DNA of 64,000 nucleotides from positions 34,341,141 through 34,405,140 of the forward strand of contig JACGWO010000006.1 in assembly GCA_034509735.1 (NCBI GenBank), in the 5' to 3' direction. A model generated the notes under the pieces. The model had not been told where the DNA came from. It did no database searches and worked only from the letters and a program-made list of their open reading frames with translations. The first letter of the stretch is position 1. Each line of letters opens with the position of its first letter. Positions 46,485-58,511 of the stretch are shown here, in pieces. The stretch comes from Sesamum alatum. Its lineage: Eukaryota; Streptophyta; Magnoliopsida; Lamiales; Pedaliaceae. The translations under genes were made by a program, and so were the position numbers.

Positions 46485-49118
46485 TTATCCTTGCTTGGAC
46501 TGCGGGGGTGACGCCAAGGCAATATCCACGGGGTTATCTAAATCATTACCTCGGAGAAATGGTTTCAAACGATGGCCATTTACTTTGAATATTTTTCCCG
46601 TGTCCAAACTTTGAATTTCCACTGCACCATAAGGAAAAATATTATATACCTCAAAAGGACCAATCCATCGTGAACGCAGTTTACCTGGCATTAGTTTCAG
46701 ACGAGAGTTGTAAAGGAGGACCTTCTGACCCACGTGAAATTGTTTTCGTAGAATTTCATTATCATGAAATGCCTTTGTTTTCTCCTTATAAATTCGCGTA
46801 TTTTCATACGCATCCAAACGCAGTTCCTCTAACTCTTGCAATTGAAGCTTACGCTCCATCCCGACCTTGCTCATGTCCAAATTGCATTTTTGTACTGCCC
46901 AATATGCTTTGTGTTCGACCTCTACGGATAAGTGACATGCCTTTCCAAACACCAATCGATAGGGAGACATCCCTATAGGGGTTTTATACGCCGTCCTATA
47001 TGCCCATAAAGCATCATCCAAACATAAGCTCCAATCCTTCCTTTCGGGACTCACCGTTTTCTCCAAAATGGACTTCACTTCTCGATTTGACACTTTTGCT
47101 TGGCCATTCGTCTGTGGATGATAGGCGGTTGCCACACGATGGTGAACACCATACTTCTTGAACAAGGCCCCCACTGCTCGATTGCATAAATGATTCCCTT
47201 GATCACTGATCATTGCTCGTGGGACTCTAAACCTGTTAAAAATATAGGTCTTGACAAAACCTATGACAGTAGCAGAATCATCAGTCCGGGTGGCCTTTGC
47301 CTCCACCCATTTCGAAACATAATCCATAACCAAAAGTATGTAAGAAAACCCACAAGACGATGGAAATGGACCCATAAAATCAATACCCCAAACATCAAAT
47401 ATTTCAACAATTAGAATTGGAGTTTGGGACATCTCATTCCTATGAGACACCGTCCCCGTACGTTGGCATCTATCACACCATTTACAGAAGTCATAAGCAT
47501 ATTTGAACAAGGTGTTCCAATATAACCCACAATCCAATACCTTCATAGCTGTGCGTTTAGGACCAAAGTGACCCCCGCATGCATAATTATGACAGAAAGT
47601 TAAGACAGAGTGATGCTCATCATTAGGTACACAACGCCTTATCACTTGATCCGAACAAAAACGCCATAGATAAGGGTCATTCCATACATAATATTTTGCC
47701 TCACTCTTTACTTTATCTATCTGAGCTCGACTAAGATCAGGGGGTAAGGCACGAGCGACTAAATAGTTGACAATGATAAAGTACCAATGGACCGTACCTT
47801 GCACCTTGAATAAATGTTCGTCAGGAAAAGAGTCGGAGATGGGTAAGTCATCCTCCTCTCTTACCAATTGACTTAGGTGGTCGGCAACCGAGTTTTTCGA
47901 GCCCTTGCGGTCTTTAATGGTCATGTCAAATTCTTGAAGCAGCAGGATCCACCGGATCAATCGAGGTTTAGATTTCTTCTTGGACAGTAAGTACTTGAGC
48001 GATGCATGGTCATAAAACACCACAATTTTAGAACCAAGTAAATAAGACCGGAATTTATCTAGTGCAAAAACAATAGCTAGAAGCTCTTTTTTCGTCGTGG
48101 AGTAGTGGCATTGCGCTGCGTCCAAAGTCTTTGAGGCGTAGTAAATCACATGATGCCTTTGTCCAAACTGCTGCTCTAAAATAACGCCCACCGCATAATT
48201 GCTGGCATTGCACATGACTTCAAATGGTAGGTTCTAATCCGGTGGTTGAATGATGGGAGTGCTTGTTAAAACTCTTTTCAACTCGTCAAATTCCTCTTGA
48301 CAATCTCGACCGAAGTCGAATTGTGCATCTTTTTGCAGCAGCCGAGATAGAGGTTGGGTGATCTTTGCAAAGTCTTTTATGAATCTTCGATAGAAACCTG
48401 CATGTCCAAGAAATGAACGAACTTCCCTAACGCAGGTAGGGTAAGGTAAGATCACAATCAAGTCAATTTTTGCTTTATCTACCTCAATGCGTCTTGATGA
48501 TATTACATGCCCTAGAACAATGCCTTGGTGTACCATGAAATGACACTTTTCAAAATTAAGAACCAAGTTAGTTTCTATGCACCTCCGAAGGATCTTTGCA
48601 AGGTGACCCAAACATTCATCAAATGAACCACCATACACAATAAAGTCATCCATGAATACTTCAATGCATTTCTCAATGTATTCTGAAAAGATACTCATCA
48701 TACACCTTTGGAACGTACCTGGGGCATTGCACAACCCCAAGGGCATTCGTCTAAATGCGAAGGTACCAAAAGGACATGTAAAGGTTGTCTTTTCTTGATC
48801 CTCTTGAGCGATGGCAATTTGATAATATCCTGCATCCAAAAGCTTTAGGATTTCTTTCATTACCACTTCTTTTAGTGTTGGATTGAGTCTCGTCTGTGGC
48901 TGCCATGATGGTTTGGTATTGTCTTCCAAGTGGATTCGGTGCATGCACATTACCGGGCTCATACCCCTGATGTCGGCTAACGTCCATCCAATCGCGGTTC
49001 GATGTTCTCGGAGAAGCGTCACCAACCTCTTTTCGTGTTCTTTCGATAATTGATTGGATATGATGGTGGGCAAGGTCTCTCCATCTCCCAAGTAGATGTA
49101 CTTCAAGTGTTTCGGCAA
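46485..49118 (-). pseudogene. RT-RNase H-integrase polyprotein of the Athila-like element
   Basis: One frame from 49118 to 46485 interrupted only by a TAG at 48234-48236 (Trp expected). RT: N-terminal block, an in-frame deletion at about 48830 that joins LLDAG directly to YYQIAIA (roughly 80 residues missing, including the first catalytic Asp region), then FMDD. RNase H: the first catalytic position is Asn (MCNAS; codon 48207-48209). Integrase: zinc-binding HHCC region ([11 protein letters not shown]...CKWCDRC), [15 protein letters not shown], then NGQAK, where Lys (47094-47096) replaces the D,D-35-E glutamate. A C-terminal GPF-x-V region ends the protein. The element could not have encoded active RT or integrase. 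Confidence 0.92.
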
Positions 49119-49164
49119 GGGTTTCAGCTCTACCTTGGGTTCCTACAATACAGAAAGAAGTAAC

Positions 49165-50289
49165 TTAGTGTGTGTGGAAGAAATGCTTGATTCGTGAGGA
49201 TGAAGGGTTGGATACTTCACTAAGTGACTCAACAAAGTCATCATCATCTCCACATTCATCCAATTCCATGATTAAGTCTAGTTCAGTACCAACATTCTCT
49301 TTATTAAACACATCGTGTACCACTGAATCGATCATATCAACATGACAGAGCCCATGCAATTCATTTGTGTATTTCATAACCTCAAAGATTTTAAATTTTA
49401 CAATTTCTCCATCAAATTCGACAGATAAAGTGCCATCATCTACATCAATCTTTGTTTTTACAGTTTTCATGAATGGTCGCCCTAACAAGATAGATGCAGA
49501 GTTATTAAGCCACTCAACCCCTATTTTCAAGACATACAAATCTGCCGGAAACAGTAAATCATTCACTTTCACTAACACATCCTCAACAATGCCCATGGGA
49601 CGCACATAAGAACGATCAGCCAACTGAATTATCACATACGTTTCTTGCAGAGTGCTCAAGTTTAAAGCTTGGTAAAGAGAATACGACATGACATTAATGG
49701 ATGCTCCTAAATCAGGCATAGCTCGCTCAATTCGTCTACTACCAATCGTGCAAGGGAGTGTGAACATACCTGGGTCCTTGCATTTTTTCGGTAACTTACG
49801 ATTGATAACAGCTGAGATATTCTTATCGACAATCACCCTCTCCTTGTCTTTCAACTTCCTCTTGTTAGTGCACAGTTTCTTCAAAAATTTGGCATACTTC
49901 GAAATTTGTTTGATTGCATCCAACAGTGGTATGTTGATCTCTACCTTTTTGAAGGTGTCCAAAATTGTCTTCTCATGCTCTTCTTCCTTTGATTTGGACA
50001 ACCTGTAGGGAAAGGGAAGGGGACAAGGATTAGACGACGAGGGTGTGGTCAAATCAGATTCTACCTGCTTGCTCTCTCCTCTGGTGTTTTCACTCGTCTC
50101 CTCATCTCTTTTAGCTTTCTTTGATGCTGGTTCAATTGGTTCAAGCTCCTTACCATTTCGCAGTGTTATCACACTAACATTCGCCTTTGGATTTGTCTTT
50201 GTCTGTGATGGGAGCTTCCCAGATGCTTGAGCTTCCAACCTACTAACCGATGTCGCTAACTGTGCAAATTGGTTTCGCAAGTGTTGCAA
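49165..50289 (-). pseudogene. gag C-terminus and retropepsin of the Athila-like element
   Basis: Open for 374 codons. An N-terminal linker (QLATSVSRLEAQ, about residues 10-21) and a basic region precede the protease, with AMPDLGASINVM (about residue 193; the usual motif has Cys where this has Pro) and ILLGRPF (about residue 268). Retropepsin cleaves the gag-pol polyprotein. It is separated from gag by a frameshift near 50300. Confidence 0.85.
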
Positions 50290-50336
50290 GCCGGCTTTGT
50301 TTTCTGCATGTTCGCCTCCGACCTCTCTTGCAACTG

Positions 50337-51576
50337 TTAAGTCGTAATAGCTAGGGATTTGACGATATTATCTAAACTCATGTTGGAATTTGATGCTTGA
50401 GGTGGGGCTTGTGTAGGTGCCGACGGAAGTCGGTTGAAGAATTGTGGTTGTTGCCTTGATTGCTCCTCATGACTCCTATAACTGAAGTTTTGGTGGTCTT
50501 TCCACCCCGGGTTGTAGAAATTGGAGTAAGGATCATATTTCCGTTGGGGTTTTCCAGGAAATCCCCCTACGGCATTCACTTCTGGCAACGCTCCTTATTG
50601 CAACGATGGGCATGCCTCGATCGGATGTCCATGCCCCGAGCATATCCTACAAACCATTGCCCCTTGCACCTTTCCTGCAACCATTTGATGTACAAGAACA
50701 GTTAGTTCAGAGGGTTTTCCTGCTAATTTGTTGGTGCTTACCTCATTAACATTGGGGACGCCTCCCCCCGTGTGGTAGCCAAACTGCCTATACGTTTCCG
50801 CCATGGTAGAGATTAAACGACATGCCTCGTCTGGGGTCTTGTCAACTAGGGCTCCACCGCTTGCGGCATCTACCATCACTCTATCATTTCCAGAAAGCCC
50901 TTCGTAAAAGTATTAGATGAGGACTGGTTCGGTAATCTGGTGGTTGGGGTAACTCGCAACAAGTTCCTTGAATCTCTCCCAATACTCATACAAGGATTCA
51001 CCATTTAACTGTCTAATTCCGCAAATCTCCTTCCGAATATGAGTGGCCTTGGACGCGGGAAAGAATTTCTGCAAGAACTGTGATTGCATGTTTGCCCATG
51101 TCTAAATGGATCCTGATGTGAAGATAGTATAGCCAATCTTTAGCCTTGTCCTTCAGTGAGAACGAGTAAGCTCTCAGTCTCACTTGTTCAGCCGTCACTC
51201 CTTGGGGTTTCATTCTTGAGAACACCACATGGAATTCTTTCAAGTGCTTGTGCGGGTCTTCTCCTGCAAGACCATGAAAGCAGGTAGCAAGTGGATTAAT
51301 CCGGATTTTTAACTCAAAATCAGCATCATCATCATGAAATGGATTGCACAAAGGTTGTTGATCAGGATTTGGTGCATTAATCTCCTTTATGGTTCTCCGG
51401 TTATTAACCGCCATCTCGATCTCAGGTTTGTCAAAAGTAGATTCTCCCCCAATAATTGAATCCGTGTCGAGTCTCGCCCGAGTCCTCTTTTGCTTGGTCT
51501 CTTTCCTCAGTCGACGCGCTGTCTTCTCAATTTCTGGGTTGAATTGTAATTCACCTGTTCGAGAAGAACGCGGCAT
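50337..51576 (-). pseudogene. gag of the Athila-like element
   Basis: Starts MPRSSRTGELQF at 51576. The capsid core FHGLAGEDPHKHLKEFH and RLRAYSFSLKDKAKDWL sits around 51160-51290. The frame is lost near 51120-51013, resumes at 50879 with a CCHC knuckle (CRICSGHGHPIEAC, about 50610-50650), meets a stop at about 50592, and continues to 50337. Gag forms the intracellular particle that packages element RNA. Confidence 0.85.
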
Positions 51577-51639
51577 AAAAAAAACAACGAGATCAGCAAA
51601 CTAGGATGAGCACCGCAAGATCAAGAAAATTAAAATAAT

Positions 51640-51657
51640 TCCCCGGCAACGGCGCCA
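51640..51657 (-). other. Primer-binding site for tRNA-Asp
   Basis: Minus strand TGGCGCCGTTGCCGGGGA is complementary to the 3' end of plant tRNA-Asp, 5 bp inside the LTR end. It fixes the element's orientation. Confidence 0.9.
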
Positions 51658-51662
51658 AAATT

Positions 51663-52958
51663 TGATCGATTGTCAAAGCCGTCAAATATAAATACTGATT
51701 CTAAACTGTAGTAGTCGTGGAACCAGGTCGAATCCCTAGGAAACTATTAATTAATTTCTCGATCTAATAGTAGTAACAAAAGGGGGATATGAATAGAGTA
51801 CTAAATATGAATTAACTAAATTAGCAAAAGCAAGAGTAAATAACTGAGATGAGATTATAGATGAAAAGTCCAATTCAAGGGGGTTCGATTCACCAATCGT
51901 TATGTGTATCATAGATCATTAAGGGTTAATTCCATAACCAAGCATTCAACTCTAAAATTCATTAGGATAGCCGTAACGAATTCCCGTTTTCCTATCGTAG
52001 TGGATTTGACTCAAGCATCTAAATCCAAACCTATTACATCAAGACTGGGCACGATAGTGTTCCATATCACATCAGTAATAGCATTTGCATCAATGAAAAC
52101 AATTGAATCTATATCAAATAATCGAGATAGTTGCAATTACCTAACCTAGTTTTCTCCTACCCACAAATAAATCATGCAAAACATATAATAAATTTGCTCG
52201 CTACTCATACCACTCATTCATGACAATTACGGATCACTGAACTCATGGATAGTAATAAAATAATTAATATCGAGTCGAATTGTCAGATCTATCAATGATA
52301 ATCATTCCGTTCACAGTAAATCAAGACGAGAAATACTTGGCGAAATCAGATAAATTCAAGACCTCAAAACATAACAATAGGGTTTAACGTTTCCCTTGAA
52401 TCGGAATAGAAAATTAGCTACTAAACATGTTCATAGCAAGATAAAACATTCTAAACGAAAGCATGAATTCAGAGAAGGAGAGAAAACAACGATGATCCAA
52501 AAATGATTCTTCACTGCGTTCTTGTTTTTCTTTTATAATTGAGAGTCCTCTTTCTAAGCAACTTCAGAGTCCTCGTTTCGTGCAACTTTAGAGTCCTCTT
52601 TTCGTGCCAACTTTAGAGTCCTCTTTTCGTGCTATCTCAGAGTCCTCTTTCTATGCATGTATCTTTCGTAAAATCAGGAAAGAGGTATTTTCAAAACTCT
52701 TATTCTCTTCCCGCGCAGACTCGGATGTCGGATAGGGTGTGATCACGCCCTAATGCTTGTTCAAGTCTGCTCATGACTGTTTTGTACATGATCTCTTTTT
52801 TTGTCTTCCTTTGGGGCTTTTTAACTCATTTTCTTCACAACGGGTCAATCTCAATTCCTTCATTCAAAAACCGCATAACTCGATTAAAAATGTGAAGGAA
52901 ACCTTTAAAAAGCCATTCGAATTAAGCATGCATATGAGAGATGAAATGCACCCTATCA
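51663..52958 (-). repeat. 5' LTR (1,296 bp)
   Basis: Begins TGATAGGG (52958) and ends CAATCGATCA (51663) on the minus strand, with TG...CA ends. Contains three CTTTAGAGTCCTC/CTTCAGAGTCCTC-type repeats (about 52550-52650) and the AGGGTGTGATCACGCCCT near-palindrome. Only its first third is matched by the truncated 3' LTR. Confidence 0.85.
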
Positions 52959-53700
52959 AGTTACCAGATAAATGAGGAAACTTTAATTCACATACTTGTG
53001 TTGGCGAGGTCTAGATACTGATTCGTCCATTATGTCGTATCTTCATTCTCATAAGCTATTCAGACCAAATCACAGAGAAGTAATCATCCATTCCACAAAA
53101 ATGCACAACACATTCTTCTTATTAAATGTCAAACATTGAATTAAGTTATTCATATAATTACATATTTGCAACAGAGTTCAAAAGAAAAAAGTAAAAAAGG
53201 ACCACCTCTCGCAAAAAGTTTTCCGATTTGAAATCCCTGTGCACCACTACAAAAAAATTCGGATTTGGAATTGATATTTTTGATCGGGCATGTTTTGTTC
53301 CAAATTGGAATAAGTTTTGTAACGACTTTGGAATGAATGTTTATTTGCAAAAAGAAAAAAGAAAAAAAGTTTTTTGTGCATTCAATGACACGCCCTTCAT
53401 ACATAAGAAATTATTGAGTAATTCATGTGCATTCAATGACACGTAGTGAGTTAATTACTATCCTAGAAGATAGGTGATTATCAGGTTCTTTGTCAACACA
53501 GTTAAACATCAAATCAACGATTTTTCTGGCAACTTCCCTTGCACATCCACTTTCTAATAACTTGGGGAGAATCATGTTGTTCAAACCTTTGTTTCAAGCC
53601 GATTGTTAAGAACTTAATCAAGATTTTGTACCAGACAACCATATTTGTTCTTGATTACTTGAGTAGTTATCAAATCGACTATAAATTTCCAAATTTTATA
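52959..53700 (+). repeat. Composite repeat unit R6
   Basis: Starts inside the unit at TTACCAGATAAATGAGG beside the LTR. CACTACAA end at 53245; subterminal region internally shortened (joins AATGAATGT to TTATTTGCAAAAAG near 53340). Then it carries the GGCAACTTCCCTTGCACATCC tail. Confidence 0.75.
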
Positions 53701-54256
53701 TATATCGCTTGATTGCCAAAGTTTTCCTCCAAAAGAGACATAAAAAGTAAAAGGAAACACCTTCAGAATGACATATAACAATTTAACTGTTTACATTAAT
53801 TTATTATGTGTATAAAGATATTACTTAATAGTATAGTAATTTAATATTCTCATTGCTTTAATAGTATACCAGATAAATGAAGAAACTTTAATTCACATAC
53901 TTGTGTTGGCGAGGTCTAGATACTGATTTGTCCATTATGTCTTATCTTCATTCTCATAAGCTATTCAGACCAAATCATAGAGAAGTATTCATCCATTCCA
54001 CAAAAATGCACGACACATTCTTCATATTAAATGCCAAACATTGAATTAAGTTTTTCATATAAATTACATATTTGCAACAGAGTTCAGAAGAAAAAAGTAA
54101 AAAATAACCACCTCTTTCAAAAAGTTTTTCGATTTGAAATCCCTGTGCACCACTACAAAAAGATTCGGATTTGGAATTGATATTTTTGATCGGGCATGTT
54201 TTGTTCCAAATTGGAATAGGTTTTGTAACGACTTTGAAATGAATGTGCTTTTCTGA
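53701..54256 (+). repeat. Composite repeat unit R7
   Basis: Last unit, CACTACAA end at 54151. It loses similarity at about 54256, before unrelated sequence leading to the foldback element. Confidence 0.75.
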
Positions 54257-54505
54257 TATTAGATATAGAGTTTACTTGCTCATTGTTTGCTAATACTAAT
54301 TTTACTGTAGATTTCCATACTCCTTATGGATCATATTGGTAAATATGAAATAGAATGACGGAAAATCACATTTTTCGTCCCATAAAATAGGCCCAGTTTC
54401 AATATAATCCCATATGTTAGACTGGTCTCACATTTAGTCCCATATGTTAAAAAAAATCTCAATGTTGATCCCACGTCACTTTTCTGTTAAATATTTAACG
54501 AAAAC

Positions 54506-55385
54506 GTTACTTGGCTGTTAAAGGCTGATTTTTTTTTTTTGTGGGGGGGGGGGGGGGAACGCCTCTTTTGGGGAAAATGATGATAGAGCTTACAACTACA
54601 TTTTTTTCACCTAAAAATTGAGAGTCTTCCTGTTAAAATTTCAATAACAACAAACAACAAATTGAATTTTGTAAAAGTAAAAAATCCATGAACAAATAAA
54701 TTGAATTACACCAAAAAAAGCATTTTAGATAAATTGCACTAAAAGAGCCATTGATTGAACTCAAATAACTGAAGCTTCAGTCAACTTACAAAATGAAATG
54801 AGTTTCAGATTATGGCAATCACAGAATCCAAGATGAATGTTTTTCAATTTGAAAATATGTCAAAAAGGATGGTAAAAAATATGTCACCCAGAAAAGCTTG
54901 TAAGATGCACTCAATGCATGAAAGAAAGCCGCAACAAACGTAAGACTAGGGCATGATGGAAAGGGGAAGAAAAAAAATGTAATATCACTATGAATTTTTA
55001 TTTTCTGCAAATTATATCTTCAGATTGAAAAACATTCATTTTGGATTATGTGATTGTCATTTTCTGAAACTCATTTCATTTTGTAAGTTGACTGAAGCTT
55101 CAATTGGTTGAGTTCAATCAATGACTCTTTTGGTGCAATTTGTCTAGAAGGCTTTTTTTTTTTTTTATGCAATTCAGTTTATTTTGTTCATGGACTTTTT
55201 ACCTTTACAAAATTCAATTTGTTGTGTAACAGTTTGTTGTTATTGAAATTTTAACAGAAAGATTCTCAATTTTTAGGTGAAAAAATATTGTTGTAAGCCC
55301 TAAATTCATTTCCCCCAAAAGAGACGTCCCCCCCCCCTCCCAAAAAAAAAAAAAAAAAAAAAAAAGCCTTTAACGGCCAAGTAAC
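54506..55385. mobile_element. 0.88-kb foldback (long inverted repeat) element
   Basis: Inverted arms 54506-54858 and 55014-55385 (about 350-370 bp, clearly similar throughout) around a 155-bp spacer. The outer ends read GTTACTTGGC and GCCAAGTAAC. Each arm carries a homopolymer pair: T-run plus 16-G run (54541-54558) and C-runs plus A-run (55327-55365). Long inverted arms are typical of Mutator-type non-autonomous elements, but no target duplication was found. Confidence 0.7.
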
Positions 55386-56282
55386 TTTTTCTGAAAATAA
55401 TAATTTCTGTAAACATATATTTTCTGAAAAATTGTCGAAAATTTCTTATTCTGAAAATAGTAAATTCTGAAAACAAATATTTTTGTTGAATATTTTATTT
55501 TTCTTAATTTTATGTCTCTTTTTTAGCTCAAGTACGACTGGGACTGCATGGACGATGACGATGTTCAGAGTCTTAACAATCTTTGCTGGAAAATGACGAG
55601 GAGCAAGACATGGAGGCTGGTTTGGATCAGGCCTTTTTTTGTTTGTTTTTTTTCTTTCAATTTTTATTTTCGTACTATTTTTCAATTAATATATATATAT
55701 ATATTGTTACTAATTGTGCCTAAATTATTTAATTGCAGTTCAATTTATAGAATTTTACAAAATATATATAAATTAAAATTAAAATAATTTATTATAATAT
55801 GAAATTTTAATTTTAATTATCATAATTAAAATTTAGAAATAAATTAATTTAAAATTAAAATAAGTAAAAAAATAATAAATTAAAATAATTCAATTTAATA
55901 AAAAAATGAAAGTAAATTTGAAAAACATAAAATTTTGTAACAAATTTTGTAACGGGTATTGTAACAAAAGATAACAACTGTAATTAAACAGACAACCCAT
56001 TTTAAAATTTATCCGAAACCCCGCTGTAATTTAATTTAACTAATATTTGTACGTCAAACAACATTTGTAACGGGTATAAAAACACGTTCCAATTCCATTT
56101 CAAATTTGTAATAGAATATTTAATCCATTTCAAATTTGTAATAGATTATTTAATCCATTACAAACATTTTGTAACGCTAACAGCAGGACGAGCAGTTGCC
56201 CGTTACAAAACTCATTCCAAAATCCGTCCACTCATTCCAAATTAAATAAAATCCATTCCAAAAGTTTGCTCCAATTTTCTTT
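55386..56282. other. AT-rich, CACTA-like subterminal sequence
   Basis: About 55920-56280 is full of GTAACGGGTA, CATTTCAAATTTGTAATAG and CATTCCAAA repeats, like the subterminal sequence of the composite repeats in opposite orientation. It could be the other end of an element beginning at 54151. The short open frame at 55548 has no recognisable domain. Confidence 0.45.
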
Positions 56283-56598
56283 CACTACAAGAAAAACACT
56301 CAGTAGTAACAAAAAAATCAGTGTTGAGTTAATTAGTAAGAAAATTTTTTGTTGCTAATGCATTATTTAATATAAGAAATTTACTGCTAATGAATTTAAC
56401 AACAAAAATTTACTTTTAACAAATTCAACAACGAATTATTTAAAATATATATTAAGTAGTGTAGATTAACAACGAAAATTTTACTTGCTAATTAGAACGA
56501 CGCAATTTCAGCAACAAATTTTTTCGTTGCTATTAAGCTATTTTCTTATAGTATTTCTTTCTTTCTTTTTTTTTCTTTTTCTTTTTTTTTTTGTAGTG
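56283..56598. mobile_element. CACTA-type MITE
   Basis: 316 bp from CACTACAAGAAAAACACTC to TTTTTTTTTTGTAGTG, a 13-14 bp terminal inverted repeat of CACTA type. Internal TTGTTGCTAA / CAGCAACAAATTTTTTCGTTGC repeats form dyads. The 3-bp flanks do not match. Confidence 0.65.
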
Positions 56599-57165
56599 AA
56601 CAAGCATGGTAAACAACTCACTAAATTTTAATTTGAATCTTTTATTGCAAATCAATGTTATGTCTATACTTCATTTGACATATAGATGTTTGTCATGCGT
56701 ATAAAATTTAACATTATTTGTATATCTACAGAAATATCTTAAAAGCAAAAAAATTCTATATATTAAAGGAAATACAAGATACATGCTAATTTGAAATGTT
56801 CGAACTGAAGAAGCTTATAATAGACAAAGAACGAGAAACATTGAAATGAAAAAATGGTGAACATTAACACCATTATTCATGAAAAAATTTCAGTGATGAA
56901 AATGTGGATCGAGAGTAATTAATAATGCATAATTACTAGCTACTTCATTCTCCCTAATTTATATCCTATAAAATTTTCCTCCCCGTTAATAACTAAATAT
57001 AAACGAATCAATTAATAACAATAAAATTTTCTTATAGTTTAAATTAACAACGTTGATTAACATGTAAATTTCCAAATTAATTCAAAGAAACAATCAAGAT
57101 ATACCGTATACATAAACTGATCACTTTATCTGTACATGTACAGCTGACAACTTCTCCTGATCATC
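56599..57165. other. Downstream region of the zinc-finger gene, nothing recognised
   Basis: AT-rich, no open frame of note; includes the 3' untranslated sequence of the minus-strand gene. No clear AATAAA signal seen close to the stop. Confidence 0.45.
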
Positions 57166-57732
57166 TCACGGGTCGACATGGCCAAGACGAAGCTCCAAAT
57201 CCACTTCATTTTCCTTCACATTCCCCTCTCCGTTCCCATCTTCAACGGGTTCGGGCACTCCGATCCTTAAGCTCAGGTCCGCATCCCCACGACCCTCAAA
57301 ACCTTCGGCCCTCCAAATATTAGGGAAATAGTTCCCTGTCTGGAAACTAGGGTTTGATGATGGCAAGTAGACTTGATAGTTCACCTGCCCTGATCTTACA
57401 TCCCCGTAATAGCCTGTTCGATGATGCTGATGATCTGTTTGAGGAAAATACCTCAAATTCGGGTAGTTTTCGTTGTGTTTAATGTTGTGAAAATTCGAGG
57501 GCTCCTGATGATCCAGGTTTTTCTGCTTCGCTTTTGCCTTGTCTTTCCTGTGGATGTTCATGTGGCCACCCAAAGCTTGCGCGTTGGTGAAGCCGCGCTT
57601 GCAGAAAGTGCACTCATAGGATCGCCCGACGCCGGTGCCATCGTCGGCTGATTTCTCCGCCGGCTGATGATGATCGTTTTGCTCTGAGTTAGTGTCTGAA
57701 TTCGAGTGTTTTCCGGGCTCCATCTTGGACAA
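57166..57732 (-). CDS. Single C2H2 zinc-finger protein, SUPERMAN/TAC1-like repressor
   Basis: Intact intronless gene, 188 residues, probably a nuclear transcription factor. It has one C2H2 finger (C41, C44, H57, H61) with the plant QALGGH motif (52-57). The finger reads [21 protein letters not shown] and is followed by basic RKDKAKAKQ. The middle is Asn/His/Tyr-rich. The C-terminus has a DLELRL EAR-type repression motif (178-183), and a second LxLxI-like motif (DLSLRI, 152-157). One finger plus a C-terminal EAR motif is the layout of the SUPERMAN subfamily; finger sequence and length are closest to the TAC1/LATE type. I cannot tell the exact orthologue. It is surrounded by transposon remnants, with no neighbour of related function. 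The upstream region has no strong TATA; a weak AATATAGG lies about 150 bp from the ATG. Confidence 0.9.
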   Translation of the reverse strand: MSKMEPGKHSNSDTNSEQNDHHQPAEKSADDGTGVGRSYECTFCKRGFTNAQALGGHMNIHRKDKAKAKQKNLDHQEPSNFHNIKHNENYPNLRYFPQTDHQHHRTGYYGDVRSGQVNYQVYLPSSNPSFQTGNYFPNIWRAEGFEGRGDADLSLRIGVPEPVEDGNGEGNVKENEVDLELRLGHVDP

Positions 57733-58510
57733 AGTATTAAGGAAACTTTCTTCTTAGGATTTTGGAGATTACGAGAGCAAGGTTGGGAAAGAAATGGTTT
57801 TACTAGGGTTGAGATAAAGAAAGGGATGTAAGGAAACAGATCACACCAGGGCCCTTTTCTTGGTCTCTTTTTTTGTACCTATATTGAGACAGGAATTTTT
57901 TTGTGTGATTTTTTATTCATATGGCCGGCCTCGAAGACGAACTTTTCTTGGTTTTAGGATACAATTTGCATGTAAAATCTTTAATAGAGGTTGGTTTAGA
58001 TGATTTCATGTTACCCAAGATTTAACTAATCGAATTTATTTTGTACTTAATTAAATGTAATATATAGAAGCATGCGCATATATTAGTTTTTTTTTTTTTG
58101 TGAAATTTATAAATTATGGTGCAGGTTTAAGTTATATAAAATATATATGATGTGTGTATATTAAATGAATTATATGAGATGAAACATGAATTTTCAATAA
58201 AAGATTTGGAGGGGATATTTAATTAGTAGGTTGAATGAAAATTATAGACAGAAAATGTTCATAGATATCACCTTACATGATTTTACAATATTACACAACC
58301 GAATAAATTAAGCATGCATATATGTACTTAAATCCATGGATAATATAGCCAATGAGACCTAACGTAATTATTAGCAAAGCTGACGTCCTATAATTTTAAG
58401 ATTATGAGTATTTTAAGTTCCACTAAATATAAATATTTTATATTAATAAATAGTTATATTAATAATTGTAATTTATAGCCGTTAGTAATAGAGATTATGA
58501 TATACTGTAA
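57733..58510. other. Upstream region of the zinc-finger gene
   Basis: Presumed promoter and 5' untranslated region (on the minus strand), including a purine/pyrimidine-rich stretch at 57770-57890. Beyond about 57950 AT-rich sequence without features. Confidence 0.4.
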
Positions 58511-58511
58511 T

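Larger units (their letters stand above)
42559..52958 (-). mobile_element. Athila-like Ty3/gypsy retrotransposon, inactive
   Basis: Minus-strand LTR element of about 10.4 kb: 5' LTR at the high-coordinate end, tRNA-Asp primer-binding site, gag, protease, RT-RNase H-integrase, an env-like region, polypurine tract and a truncated 3' LTR. The tRNA-Asp primer, DLGAS protease and extra ORF downstream of integrase point to the Athila lineage. The right flank (52959 onward) is composite-repeat sequence (TTACCAGATAAATGAGG), so it lies within that repeat cluster. No target duplication can be tested because the 3' LTR end is missing. Confidence 0.88.

Noticed and set aside
55548..55787. Short plus-strand frame beginning MDDDDVQSLNN
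   Set aside because: The first 30 codons look exon-like but I could not match a family, and the rest is AT-rich non-coding sequence.
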